This document shows positions 17,533-26,201 of a DNA stretch of 64,000 nucleotides, piece by piece; positions within the stretch are counted from its first letter, which is position 1; every line of letters starts with the position of its first letter. The notes under the pieces were generated by a model, which was not told where the DNA came from, did not search any database, and worked only from the letters and a program-made list of their open reading frames with translations. Both the position numbers and the translations under genes were made by a program. Source of the DNA: CAZVYJ01 sp964631565 (GTDB lineage: Bacteria > Planctomycetota > Phycisphaerae > SM23-33); assembly GCA_964631565.1 (NCBI GenBank), contig CAZVYJ010000008.1, positions 1 to 64,000 on the forward strand, written 5' to 3'.

Positions 17533-19491
17533 TTGGCAAAAAGACGAAATCGCACCATATCCGTCGAGCAGACCGCAGATTTAGGCATACTTGAGCATAA
17601 TCCGCCGCAAGAGATATTCCGGCGGCGGCTTGAGTTGCGCAGGCGGCTTAGCGTGGCGCTGCTCGCGCTGCTGACGGTGGTGCTGCTTACTGTTTCATTC
17701 GCTCCGTTCGATTGCTGGTATCTGGCGTATTTTGCGCTGGTTCCGTGGGTGCTCGCCCTGGATGCCGGAACGGGACGAAAATGGGCGCTGTTATGGGGGT
17801 GGCTGGCCGGCGTTGTTTTCTGGGCGGCAAATCTGTACTGGCTGTGGTGGATAACACTGCCCGGTTATGCCGCACTGGTTCTGTACCTGTCCGCCTACTG
17901 GTTCGTTGCGGCGGCATTGACCCGCTCCGCCACGAAGCGCAACTGTCCCATGTGGATTGTGCTGCCGGTCGTTTGGGTTGCCCTTGAATTCGCCCGCGCG
18001 TACGTCATCGGAGGATTTCCGTGGTTCTATCTGGCGCATAGCCAGTATGCCCAGACGAGGCTGATACAGATTGCCGATACCACCGGCCAGTATGGCGTAT
18101 CCTTTTTCGTCGCCATGGTGAACGGGGCCATCGTTGATATGCTTGCCTCGCCGCTGTTTGTCCGGTCACGGCTGGGCGGCAAAATAGGCAAACGCATACT
18201 TGTCGGCATTGGAGTTTCTATTCTGGCATGTGCGGCGATGCTGTTTTACGGAGTGTGGCGGGTAGGGCAGGACACCTGCAAACCGGGTCCGGTAATAGGA
18301 ATCGTGCAGGAATCATTCCCCATTACACTGAATGGACAGGAAGCCTCGCCTGAAAAAATTTTCGACGACCATCGCAGGGCATGCGACAAATTCATTGGAC
18401 ACAACTGCGACCTGGTCATCTGGCCGGAAACAATGCTGCCAAGAGCGATAAACGCAGAAATGCTCGATGTAAAACTGGACAAACTCGTCGGCGATGACCT
18501 CCGGGCGCTGGCGGACAGGTTTTTCGCAGGCTCAGTGAAACTGTCGGACTATTCCAACGAAGAAATTCTCTCCGCCCTTACGAACATCATCGAAGGCTCG
18601 GGTGAGTCCGGCACGAAAAACGGCTGCAGACGTTTCTATGCCGGACAGATGGGCGAGCTTTCTAAGGCGCTGGGATGCCCGATACTGGCGGGCGGCTCGT
18701 CGATACATCGCAACGCGCTGGCGGCCGACCCTCGTGACAAATGGGAAGTGCGCAACAGCGCATTGTGGTTTGACGGATCGTGGCGGAATTCGGCAATATA
18801 TTCAAAAATGCATCTTGTTCCGCTGAGCGAATATGTTCCTTTCAAGGACAGCTGGCGGGGACTGCATGACCTGCTGCGAAGTTTCGTTCCGCAGTCGATG
18901 GACCAGCTCGCTCCCGGCAAGTCCACCAGGCCGTTCGAGCTTAACAGAGGCGGCAAAACATGGCACATTGCAAGCCCGATATGTTACGAAGGCACTTTCG
19001 CAAGAATCTGCCGGAAGCTGGTTATGGCCGACGGGAAAAAACAGGCCGACATCATAGTCAACCTGTCGAACGACGGCTGGTTCGTTTATAAATGGAAAAA
19101 TGTATACCGCGCCAGCACGGAACAGTCGCAGCATCTGGCGTCGTATTGTTTTCGGGCGATAGAAAACCGGGTGCCCGTCGTAAGAGCGGTTAACACGGGC
19201 ATCAGTGCATCTATAACGTCAAATGGAAAAATAGAGACGGCTGTCGAATTCAGGCAGGGCGATTTCGTGAAAAGAACCATGATATCCGGTACACTGCTGC
19301 TGAACGGCGAGCCGACCGGTTCAAAGGAATATGTGCCCGGCCGGGGGCCACGAGTACTTGTAGATTCGCGGGTTAGCGTGTACAGTCTTGTGGGCGACGT
19401 TTTCGCTCTCGTGGTCAGCGGGGCCGCCCTGGCTCTTGCAGCTGTGTTGATATTATTCAAACGAAAACGCACGGATTTAGGAGCTGCATAG
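17533..19491 (+). CDS. lnt: apolipoprotein N-acyltransferase
   Basis: Lnt adds the third acyl chain to lipoproteins at the inner membrane. The N-terminal ~220 residues hold about six membrane helices, the nitrilase-like domain follows, and a last helix lies near 625-645. The catalytic triad is visible as Glu299 (IWPETMLP), Lys425 (YSKMHLVPLSEYVPF) and Cys484 (ICYEG). The Glu-Lys interval is about 126 residues against 68 in E. coli, so there is an insertion of roughly 58 residues. Start is a TTG at 17533 with AGGAG upstream. It overlaps the HEAT-repeat gene by one base (TAGTG). Confidence 0.93.
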   Translation: MAKRRNRTISVEQTADLGILEHNPPQEIFRRRLELRRRLSVALLALLTVVLLTVSFAPFDCWYLAYFALVPWVLALDAGTGRKWALLWGWLAGVVFWAANLYWLWWITLPGYAALVLYLSAYWFVAAALTRSATKRNCPMWIVLPVVWVALEFARAYVIGGFPWFYLAHSQYAQTRLIQIADTTGQYGVSFFVAMVNGAIVDMLASPLFVRSRLGGKIGKRILVGIGVSILACAAMLFYGVWRVGQDTCKPGPVIGIVQESFPITLNGQEASPEKIFDDHRRACDKFIGHNCDLVIWPETMLPRAINAEMLDVKLDKLVGDDLRALADRFFAGSVKLSDYSNEEILSALTNIIEGSGESGTKNGCRRFYAGQMGELSKALGCPILAGGSSIHRNALAADPRDKWEVRNSALWFDGSWRNSAIYSKMHLVPLSEYVPFKDSWRGLHDLLRSFVPQSMDQLAPGKSTRPFELNRGGKTWHIASPICYEGTFARICRKLVMADGKKQADIIVNLSNDGWFVYKWKNVYRASTEQSQHLASYCFRAIENRVPVVRAVNTGISASITSNGKIETAVEFRQGDFVKRTMISGTLLLNGEPTGSKEYVPGRGPRVLVDSRVSVYSLVGDVFALVVSGAALALAAVLILFKRKRTDLGAA

Positions 19492-20732
19492 TGATTCGGT
19501 TCATGTTTTTGGCTCAGATTGCAGCAGCGGTGACGGCTTCATGCGTCATGCCTGGATGCGTCGACGGACGTAAAAGCTACGACCCCACACTGGCGATTAT
19601 CGATGCACGTGCGCAACTTTATCAGGATGCCGACAATATCGGCCAGACAGACGGTTCCAAAAGCGCTGACGCGATAGCCGAAGCACGAACCTGTCGTTCC
19701 AATGCCATCGAGGCACTTGCCGAAGTTGAAGGCGCCAAAGCCGGCGGAGTATTCATGCAGGCCCTCAAGGACAAAGACCCCATGATCCGTTTCGCCGCAG
19801 CGATGGCGATAGGGGACACTAGGTATGCGCCCGCTCTTAATTATCTGAAAAAGATGGCCGACCCGGCCGAAAGATTTGAACCTGATAAACGCGTATTCTG
19901 CGCGGTCATTTATGCTCTTCATAAACTGGGTAATGATGACTATGCGAGCGAACTTGGCACTTTGTTGTTTGATCCGCAGCAGGAAGTCAGGGCCGACGTT
20001 GCGCTGGTTATGGGCAAGATGGGGGAAGAATCCGCTATAGAACCCCTCAATACACTGCTGTCAGATGAGCGGGAAGACAGCGTGAAGCTGGTTATCGTCG
20101 AGTCGCTCGCACTGCTGGGCGACCAGAAAAGCGCCTCTATGCTGGAGACGCATATAAAGCGGCGCTTTATCGAGGATCAGCTGATAGCGATAAATGCCAT
20201 GGCAAAGACTCCGACGCAGCACAGCGCTTATGTGTTGTACAACGTAATGACGCGGCTCAAGGAAGAAGTAATCGTCCGCTGCGCCGCCGCCGGCGCCTTG
20301 GCGAAGATCGGGCATCCGGAAAATTACGGATATGAATTGTGCGTCAACGCCCTGCAGCACCCTGAAGAGATAATGCGGGAAAAGAGCGGCGAAGGCAGGC
20401 CCATTACGGCAGTGGAGATTCGCAGGCTTCAGCAGGTTGCGGCGATGTCGCTTGGAGATATGGGCCGCAACGACGCAGTAGCCGTTTTGCTGCCTGTACT
20501 TAAATCAGACAAGCCAGCCGTCCGCATAGCCGCCGCCCGCAGCATACTCAAGCTGCTCAGTACGCCGGAACCGAAACCGACGTCGGACAAAGCTGAACCT
20601 GAAAACATCGCAAAACCGGATGAAACCGCCAAGTCTGAAAAGAAATCTCCGGAAGAGACGAAAGATGCCGAGGACGGCGAAACTCCGGCGGACGACCGGC
20701 CCAGGCTGCACACTGCAGGCGGCAAAGACTGA
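19491..20732 (+). CDS. HEAT-repeat lipoprotein
   Basis: A GTG start with AGGAG 7 nt upstream overlaps the lnt stop. The 413-residue product has a signal peptide with a lipobox-like VMPGC. At least five HEAT-like repeats follow, for example MGKMGEESAIEPLNTLL, LAKIGHPENYGYELC and LGDMGRNDAVAVLLPVLK. The C-terminal 60 residues are Pro/Glu/Lys-rich and probably disordered. HEAT solenoids are protein-binding scaffolds. Coupling to lnt fits with its being a lipoprotein. No specific partner is apparent. Confidence 0.85.
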   Translation: MIRFMFLAQIAAAVTASCVMPGCVDGRKSYDPTLAIIDARAQLYQDADNIGQTDGSKSADAIAEARTCRSNAIEALAEVEGAKAGGVFMQALKDKDPMIRFAAAMAIGDTRYAPALNYLKKMADPAERFEPDKRVFCAVIYALHKLGNDDYASELGTLLFDPQQEVRADVALVMGKMGEESAIEPLNTLLSDEREDSVKLVIVESLALLGDQKSASMLETHIKRRFIEDQLIAINAMAKTPTQHSAYVLYNVMTRLKEEVIVRCAAAGALAKIGHPENYGYELCVNALQHPEEIMREKSGEGRPITAVEIRRLQQVAAMSLGDMGRNDAVAVLLPVLKSDKPAVRIAAARSILKLLSTPEPKPTSDKAEPENIAKPDETAKSEKKSPEETKDAEDGETPADDRPRLHTAGGKD

Positions 20733-20764
20733 ATAATGCTGTGATTCTGAAACCTGAAATTTGC

Positions 20765-20792
20765 TTGACTTAACGTCCAGTAGAAATAGAAT
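20765..20792 (+). promoter_or_regulatory. predicted promoter of the coiled-coil gene
   Basis: The elements are -35 TTGACT (20765-20770), a 16-nt spacer and -10 TAGAAT (20787-20792). A very AT-rich stretch with TATATAATA and ATATAG (20811-20836) follows and could hold a second promoter. The leader to the TTG start at 20938 would be about 140 nt. Confidence 0.6.
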
Positions 20793-20937
20793 TTGCTCGC
20801 GAAGGCTTGTTTATATAATAACCACGCACTATATAGTTTTTTATCCTTATAAACACGGATGGTTTCGGAAGTAAAAGGCTGGTCCGAATATGTAACCGCT
20901 GCCGTACTGAGGCGGCGAACTCGAAGGAGAACTCGGT

Positions 20938-21777
20938 TTGAATATCTTGACTAAGATCTGCATCGTCATACTGGTGGTCCTGAACCTTGTGATTAGCGGC
21001 GTTTTCATCAAGTTTGTAAGCGAATCGGCTAATTACAAGGACCTTTATAACGTGGAGCGCCAAAATAAGCTCGCTGCGGAACAGACTACCAAGCACTACG
21101 CCCTTGCCTTGGAAACTTCCAACCAGATGCACAAGGCCGAATCGGAAAAAAACAACAAGGCGCTTGCCGACGCCAAGGCTTTTATCGCAGACCTGCAGAA
21201 GGAAATCGCCAAGCTTCAGGGCGAGGTTGTCACGCTGCAGTCCGACAAACAGTCGCTTCTGGCTGACACCACCAGGCTGACGCTGAATGAGCAGAAAAGC
21301 ACCCAGATAACCGAAACAATCAGGCTCCAGCTTCAGAAAGCCAATGAAGATCTGCAGAAGCTCAACGAAGAAATCAACGCCCTGACCGTCAGCCTCAAGG
21401 AGGCCGTCGCACGGGCCGATCGCCAGGAAAAAGTGGTTCGTCTGCTTCGTGAACAGCTGCATGAGGAGCGGGAGCGTATAAAAACACTCATCGCCAGCGG
21501 CGGCAAGGAACAGACGGGCGACACGAGCGGCGCCACTGTTACCGCAGACGTTGAGATTACCGGCAACATCACAAGCGTTGACCAGAACATAGCCGCAATC
21601 GACGTAGGCTCGGCCAAGGGCCTCAAGAATGGCATGAAGCTCATCGTATATCGCAACGACAAGTTTGTTGCGTATCTTCGGATTGAGGAAGTCGACGTTG
21701 ACAGTGCTGCCGGCGTGATAGAGAAGAAACAGCTCGATCCGATCGTCGGCGACAAGGCAACCACAAAACTGGATTAG
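20938..21777 (+). CDS. membrane-anchored coiled-coil protein
   Basis: A TTG start with AAGGAG 8 nt upstream. The N-terminal helix (residues 5-27) anchors the protein in the inner membrane. A long coiled coil (about 40-200) follows, rich in Lys, Glu, Gln and Leu heptads. The C-terminal ~70 residues form a beta-rich domain (GNITSVDQNIAAIDVGSAKG, then GMKLIVYRNDKFVAYLRI) like the barrel-type tail of MreC- or FlgT-like proteins. Its order (anchor, coiled coil, beta domain) and position upstream of mreB suggest a role in envelope assembly; this is inference. Confidence 0.85.
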   Translation: MNILTKICIVILVVLNLVISGVFIKFVSESANYKDLYNVERQNKLAAEQTTKHYALALETSNQMHKAESEKNNKALADAKAFIADLQKEIAKLQGEVVTLQSDKQSLLADTTRLTLNEQKSTQITETIRLQLQKANEDLQKLNEEINALTVSLKEAVARADRQEKVVRLLREQLHEERERIKTLIASGGKEQTGDTSGATVTADVEITGNITSVDQNIAAIDVGSAKGLKNGMKLIVYRNDKFVAYLRIEEVDVDSAAGVIEKKQLDPIVGDKATTKLD

Positions 21778-21794
21778 TTTCAGGGAGTGCCGAA

Positions 21795-21989
21795 ATGACC
21801 CAGATGTCTTCAGGTTCCGTCATACGCGTTAAGCCTCAGCCGAATATCTATACGATTCTGCTGGTGGTCGCCATATTGGTAGTCAGCGTTACTCTGGGGC
21901 TGGTGCTCTACAAGCTGATGTCGCCGCTGCCCAATGGTTATGGGCTTGAATTCGGCGATATTTTTAAACCTTGGCAGAAACCGGTCTAG
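21795..21989 (+). CDS. small single-pass membrane protein, 64 aa
   Basis: The gene lies 17 bp after the coiled-coil gene with GGGAG upstream. The product has one membrane helix (about residues 20-42, IYTILLVVAILVVSVTLGLVLY) between a polar N-terminus and a short tail with the pattern PLPNGYGLEFGDIFKPW. No known family. Its position between the coiled-coil protein and mreB suggests cotranscription and perhaps a joint complex. Confidence 0.8.
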   Translation: MTQMSSGSVIRVKPQPNIYTILLVVAILVVSVTLGLVLYKLMSPLPNGYGLEFGDIFKPWQKPV

Positions 21990-22009
21990 GTAAGCCGGCG
22001 TTTACTATA

Positions 22010-22204
22010 AGTTAAGTCTCCGGCCAGCAATTTGTCGCCGGGGAGAGATTCATGTCGTTCGGGTGCCCGGCGCCGAGTCGTCGCGCGACGGCTGAATGAG
22101 AAACCCGACCGGTCTGTGCGTTGCAATCGACCCCTGAGGGGTCGCTGTGCAGCATGGCCCGATGTCGGACAGAGTAAGCTGTCGACGCAATGGGAAGGCT
22201 TGCA
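22010..22204 (+). promoter_or_regulatory. structured mreB leader with possible short leader ORF
   Basis: No gene of normal size is present. The stretch folds strongly: TCTCCGGC (22017-22024) pairs with GCCGGGGAGA (22037-22046), the 12-bp palindrome CGTCGCGCGACG is at 22079-22090, and CGACCCC-TGA-GGGGTCG is at 22128-22144. A 15-codon ORF (22052-22099) has GGGGAGA just upstream of its ATG. The ribosome site for mreB (GGGAAGG) follows at 22192-22198. A regulatory leader is inferred, and no known riboswitch class was recognised. Confidence 0.4.
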
Positions 22205-23263
22205 ATGATCTTAAACTCGATATTAGGTCTGTTCTCGATGGACATGGGCATCGATCTGGGCACCTGCAACACGCTGGTGTGCGTGCGTGGACAGGGTATC
22301 GTCCTGAACGAGCCGTCGGTAGTCGCCGTGAAACGCGGCACCAACAGGGTGCTCCAGAACGGCAACGCGGTCGGCGTGGTCGCCAAGGAAATGCTCGGCA
22401 AGACCCCGGGTTCTATCAGCGCAATCAGACCGATGAAAGACGGCGTCATCGCCGACTTCGATATCACCGAGGCGATGCTCAGCTACTTTATCCGCAAGGT
22501 TCACCAGCGGCGTTCCGTGCTGGGGCTGCGGCCTCGCGTGGTAATCGCCATTCCGTCCGGCATTACCGCAGTCGAAAAGCGGGCCGTGCTTAACTCCGCA
22601 GAGCGGGCGGGCGCCAGGCGAGTGTACCTCGTCGATGAGCCGATGGCCTGCGGCATCGGGGCCGGACTGCCGATTACCGAGCCGACAGCCTCCATGATCG
22701 TGGACATCGGCGGCGGAACCACCGAAGTGGCGATAATGTCCTTGGCCGACATTTCAGTGTGCGAATCCATCCGCGTCGCCGGCGACGACATGGACGAAGC
22801 CATCTCCGCTCACATGAAACGCACCTACAACCTGATGATCGGTGAGCAGACGGCGGAGAAGATCAAAATCGAAATCGGCTCGGCAGCTCCCATGAACCAG
22901 GAAATGACCATGGAAGTAAGAGGCCGCGACATGATATCCGGCCTGCCGAGAAAAACGATTATCTCGTCCGAGGAAGTCCGCGAAGCCCTCAAGGAGCCTG
23001 TCGGCGCCATCATCGACTGCGTGGTCCGGACGCTCGAAAAAGCAGAGCCAGAACTTGCCGCGGACCTGGTGGACAACGGCATCGTCCTTGCCGGTGGCGG
23101 GTCGCTGCTGAAGGGCATCGATACCGTGCTTTCCAACGCGACTGGCCTGGACGTCCGCATCGCCGAAGACCCGCTTACATGCGTGGCGCGCGGGACGGCT
23201 GTCTATCTGGAGAACCTCGAAATCTGGAAAGACACGATGGAGTCCGACGAGGACGAATTCTGA
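22205..23263 (+). CDS. mreB: rod shape-determining protein MreB
   Basis: MreB is the bacterial actin that positions the elongasome. Visible are phosphate 1 (GIDLGTCNTLVCV), phosphate 2 (MIVDIGGGTTEVAIMSL), the adenosine motif (GIVLAGGGSLLKGID) and VYLVDEPMACGIGAG. The ATG at 22205 has GGGAAGG 6 nt upstream and gives the usual N-terminus. A slightly acidic C-terminal tail ends in SDEDEF. Unlike the common mreBCD operon, mreC lies 3.4 kb downstream beyond a minus-strand cinA operon. Confidence 0.97.
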   Translation: MILNSILGLFSMDMGIDLGTCNTLVCVRGQGIVLNEPSVVAVKRGTNRVLQNGNAVGVVAKEMLGKTPGSISAIRPMKDGVIADFDITEAMLSYFIRKVHQRRSVLGLRPRVVIAIPSGITAVEKRAVLNSAERAGARRVYLVDEPMACGIGAGLPITEPTASMIVDIGGGTTEVAIMSLADISVCESIRVAGDDMDEAISAHMKRTYNLMIGEQTAEKIKIEIGSAAPMNQEMTMEVRGRDMISGLPRKTIISSEEVREALKEPVGAIIDCVVRTLEKAEPELAADLVDNGIVLAGGGSLLKGIDTVLSNATGLDVRIAEDPLTCVARGTAVYLENLEIWKDTMESDEDEF

Positions 23264-23311
23264 CAGATACCGAATCGCCCCTTTTCCCCGGAAATATTTG
23301 TTTGTATTTAA

Positions 23312-23336
23312 CCCCCCGTTGCTTGCAACGGGGGGC
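23312..23336. repeat. REP-like hairpin 1 between convergent mreB and cinA
   Basis: Perfect 11-bp arms CCCCCCGTTGC (23312-23322) and GCAACGGGGGG (23325-23335) flank a TT loop, followed by CTATAT. It matches the architecture of hairpin 2 with compensatory stem changes. It may also act as a terminator for either gene. Confidence 0.8.
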
Positions 23337-23373
23337 TATATAGAAATCGTACGAACCTCCCCATTTTGCGGAA

Positions 23374-23397
23374 CCCCGGTCGCTCGCGACCGGGGGC
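23374..23397. repeat. REP-like hairpin 2 and terminator
   Basis: Arms CCCCGGTCGC (23374-23383) and GCGACCGGGG (23386-23395) flank a TC loop, followed by GGCTATATTTTTT. The T-run suggests rho-independent termination of mreB. The GGCTATAT tail is shared with hairpin 1. Confidence 0.8.
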
Positions 23398-23441
23398 TAT
23401 ATTTTTTCCTTCCCAAACACCGGAATTTTGCCGCGTGGAAT

Positions 23442-24686
23442 CTATTTCTTCAACAGGGCGAGGCGGACGAGATTAAGTGCGAACTGCGAGGTGCGAAGAC
23501 GCACTATTTCACGTGTTCCCGGGAAAATATTTTTATGGACTTCCACGCCGCCATCGGGCGAGGCTATGGCTATATAGACCAGCCCGACGGGCTTTTCAGC
23601 AGTTCCGCCGGCCGGGCCTGCGATTCCTGTGACGCTGATAGCCCAGTCGCTGCCGAACCGCCTTCTGCAGCCGGCCGCCATGGCGGTTGCCACTTCTTCG
23701 CTGACTGCGCCGTGAGATTCAATCAGTGCCGGCTCAACGAAGAGCAGATCGGACTTTATTTTGTTTGAATATACCACGGCGCCGCCGAGGTAATAGCTGC
23801 TTGAGCCAGGCGTGTCGGTAATCAGCTTGCCGATAAACCCGCCGGTGCAGCTTTCCGCGGTAGCCAGGGTCTGGCCGCGTTTTTTCAATGATTCACCGAC
23901 GGCGGAGCTGAGAGTGTCGTCGCCTTCGCCGACAACCAACTCGCCCAGTCTGGCGCGGATTTCATCTGCGATTTTCCTGATTTGCCGCCTGGCCGTAATT
24001 TCGTCGGCCGCCCGCGACGCAATTCGCAGCGAGACCATGCCTGCATGCACCGTAATGCCGACCGTGACCGCGCCCTGCAGACGCATCAAATCGGCGACGG
24101 CTGCGCCGATATCCGACTCGCCTTTACCGAACACATGCACCTCGTGCCTGAGCACAACACCTTTCGCGGCGGGCAGCAGGGGGCATACGCCGTTGGCGAA
24201 CATGGCCTCCATTTCCATCGGCACTCCGGGCAGAAGGAATATCCTGCTCCGGCCTATGCTGGCGGCGATGCCCGGAGCGGTGCCCATATCATTGTCGATG
24301 GCCTTCGCCCCGGCCGGGACCATCGCCTGCACGCGGTTGACGTCGGACATTTTCCAGCCGCGACGGGCGAAAAATTTCTCGATGCGGTCGAGGCTTCTTG
24401 TGTCCGTGACAAGCTCGACGCCCATTGCGTCGGCGAGGGCCTGGCGGGTCATGTCATCCACGGTCGGGCCAAGCCCGCCGGTGACAATCACCACTTCGGC
24501 CCGGCCGGCCGCCAGGGATATCGCATCGGCGATATCCCTGAGATTGTCGCCGACGGTAAAGTGAGCGTCGGTTTCGATACCGTGCTCGGCCAGTTTGCGG
24601 GAAAGATATGCGATGTTGGAATCCACCGTCTGTCCGGATATCAGTTCGGTTCCTACGGATATTACGACGGCTCTCATACTTTTCAT
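23442..24686 (-). CDS. cinA: CinA family protein (NMN amidohydrolase / competence-damage protein)
   Basis: The N-terminal ~170 residues are a MoaB/MogA-like domain: AVVISVGTELISGQTVDSN, VTGGLGPTVDDMTRQAL and LLPGVPMEMEAMF. The C-terminal ~160 residues are the nicotinamide-nucleotide amidase domain: LATAESCTGGFIGKLITD with the catalytic Ser, and AISVTGIAGPAGGT. The full length is about 414 residues, as usual for two-domain CinA. The ATG at 24686 overlaps the upstream stop (ATGA) with AGGAAGGA before it, so it is translated with the zinc-ribbon membrane protein gene. Confidence 0.95.
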   Translation of the reverse strand: MKSMRAVVISVGTELISGQTVDSNIAYLSRKLAEHGIETDAHFTVGDNLRDIADAISLAAGRAEVVIVTGGLGPTVDDMTRQALADAMGVELVTDTRSLDRIEKFFARRGWKMSDVNRVQAMVPAGAKAIDNDMGTAPGIAASIGRSRIFLLPGVPMEMEAMFANGVCPLLPAAKGVVLRHEVHVFGKGESDIGAAVADLMRLQGAVTVGITVHAGMVSLRIASRAADEITARRQIRKIADEIRARLGELVVGEGDDTLSSAVGESLKKRGQTLATAESCTGGFIGKLITDTPGSSSYYLGGAVVYSNKIKSDLLFVEPALIESHGAVSEEVATAMAAGCRRRFGSDWAISVTGIAGPAGGTAEKPVGLVYIAIASPDGGVEVHKNIFPGTREIVRLRTSQFALNLVRLALLKK

Positions 24687-25036
24687 ACTATGGGTCCTTC
24701 CTGCAGCGGGAGGCGGCAGTGGGGGCACAGCCTGACGCCGCCGGTTTTTTCAATCAGCCCGGCCTGGATTATATGACCGCAGTGCGGGCAACGATCAGCG
24801 AAACTGGAAGCGGTGTTTTTTTTCGACTGCCCCGCCGAAAGCCTCGGCCTGAAGTATTCGTAATTGAACAGAATCATCGCCGGGATGGCCGTGAACAGAA
24901 TGCTTATGAAGAACCAGAAGAATGGGTTGCGGCCTATTTTCCCAGCGTGCATGGCGACGCGAACGCTGGCCAGAATATATACTGCGATAAGTGCGGCAAT
25001 ATACCACCACTGTTCATTTGTGATTTTTGCAATCAT
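24683..25036 (-). CDS. small membrane protein with C-terminal zinc ribbon
   Basis: About 117 residues from the ATG at 25036. Two membrane helices (roughly residues 10-28 and 39-55 of that form) are followed by a cytoplasmic zinc ribbon with two CPxC pairs, RCPHCGHII and LCPHCRLPL. A TTG start at 25099 is possible and would overlap the upstream gene stop; neither start has a strong ribosome site. Unknown function. It overlaps cinA by ATGA, so the two are made together. Confidence 0.75.
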   Translation of the reverse strand: MIAKITNEQWWYIAALIAVYILASVRVAMHAGKIGRNPFFWFFISILFTAIPAMILFNYEYFRPRLSAGQSKKNTASSFADRCPHCGHIIQAGLIEKTGGVRLCPHCRLPLQEGPIV

Positions 25037-25085
25037 TGGAGATATATTAGCGGCTGGGAGGCGAACAGTTAATAATGAAAACCCG

Positions 25086-25346
25086 CTACCGCCCGACAAG
25101 TTCGGGATGCAGTTTGGCCGACAGGGCGAATCTCTCCCAGCTGTAGCTGCCGCACTTCGGACAGCAGCCGTCCGGCGGGATGCGATCCGGGCAGTATCCG
25201 CAGCAGTGGCAATTCACCAAGACAACCTTTTTTCCGGCGTTGCTGGGCGGCACTCGCATAAGCAGGCGCCGCAGGCTGCCTCTATCCCTGCGGTGTTTAC
25301 GCGGCAAGGATGTTTTCTGTCTTGATACCCGGTATGGATGGGCCAT
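25086..25346 (-). CDS. small zinc-ribbon protein of unknown function
   Basis: About 86 residues from the ATG at 25346, which has GAGG 8 nt upstream. The N-terminal half is basic (SRQKTSLPRKHRRDRGSLRR), and the C-terminal half holds two cysteine pairs (NCHCCGYCPDRIP and CCPKCGSYSW), a rubredoxin-like ribbon. It is the first gene of the cinA operon. The basic tail could bind nucleic acid, but no family is recognised. Confidence 0.65.
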   Translation of the reverse strand: MAHPYRVSRQKTSLPRKHRRDRGSLRRLLMRVPPSNAGKKVVLVNCHCCGYCPDRIPPDGCCPKCGSYSWERFALSAKLHPELVGR

Positions 25347-25668
25347 GGCGTTAACCTCATGCAAACTCACCGCTAAACGTAAGATACGCACCGATCATGC
25401 CTTCATATTATTTCTACGCTGAGGAACCCCGTCAGGATGGCGAAAACCCAACATATTTATTACAAAAGTGTTGCGTTCGCGGCGTCGGCAGACATTTGGC
25501 TAAATAAGGATTCTCTTGCGCAACAGGCTTGGCTGCGGCTTACAGACATGTATAATGTCCACTTCCGCGGCAAAACAGATACACAAGGATATTGCCGTAA
25601 ATAGATAGGATGTTTGCAAATGGCCGCCCACGTTCAGTAAAAGGACGGCCGATTTTAAGGGTTAAGAA
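25347..25668 (+). promoter_or_regulatory. intergenic region with a strong plus-strand promoter
   Basis: A divergent region without a gene. It contains -35 TTGGCT (25529-25534), a 16-nt spacer and -10 TATAAT (25551-25556), reading toward the F5/8-like lipoprotein gene. The leader has an imperfect GGCCG/CGGCC hairpin (about 25622-25651). Nothing else stands out. Confidence 0.6.
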
Positions 25669-26163
25669 TTGGCGTCTGATTCAGTCAGGTACAACCTGTC
25701 GATATGCTTATTACTCGCTGTCGCTCTTCTGTGCGGCTGCGCGGGGCCTATATATTCCAACGTTGACAAGGCGCCGGCCGCCGCCATTACGCCAAAGAAC
25801 GAATGGGTTATTACGGGCGATCTGAAAAACCCGGCAAACATGTCCGATTCCAATGTCGGCACGTACTCTGTCAGTGAAGATGACTATCAGAACGCGGTGG
25901 TGAACATTGACCTAAAGACCCCGTGCATGTTCAACACTGTCATAATAGATCACGGCCCGGCGAAAGAGAACGGTTACTGCCGGCGCGTCGTGGTGCTGGT
26001 CAGCAATAACGGCAGGGATTACAAGAAAGTGCATTCCGTCCCGGGCACGAAACGCGTTACGTTCGTCAGCTTCATCACGCCGGTTCTGGCGAGATATGTC
26101 CGGCTTCAGGCAGTCGTGCCCGGCAATGAGCCGTGGGCGATTGCTGAAATATATCTGAGATAA
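25669..26163 (+). CDS. discoidin-like (F5/8 type C) lipoprotein
   Basis: TTG start at 25669 with AAGGG 7 nt before it. A signal peptide ends in ALLCGC, a lipobox. The mature part, about 135 residues, looks like a jelly-roll discoidin domain: VVNIDLKTPCMFNTVIIDHG, VVVLVSNNGRDYKKVHSV and ARYVRLQAVV. Such domains bind carbohydrate or lipid at the cell surface. It is the first plus-strand gene after the cinA operon and may be cotranscribed with the small membrane gene and mreC. Confidence 0.75.
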   Translation: MASDSVRYNLSICLLLAVALLCGCAGPIYSNVDKAPAAAITPKNEWVITGDLKNPANMSDSNVGTYSVSEDDYQNAVVNIDLKTPCMFNTVIIDHGPAKENGYCRRVVVLVSNNGRDYKKVHSVPGTKRVTFVSFITPVLARYVRLQAVVPGNEPWAIAEIYLR

Positions 26164-26201
26164 CTCGTGCAGCAACGCTGCTCTGTTTGCTAGGAGTCGC
26201 C

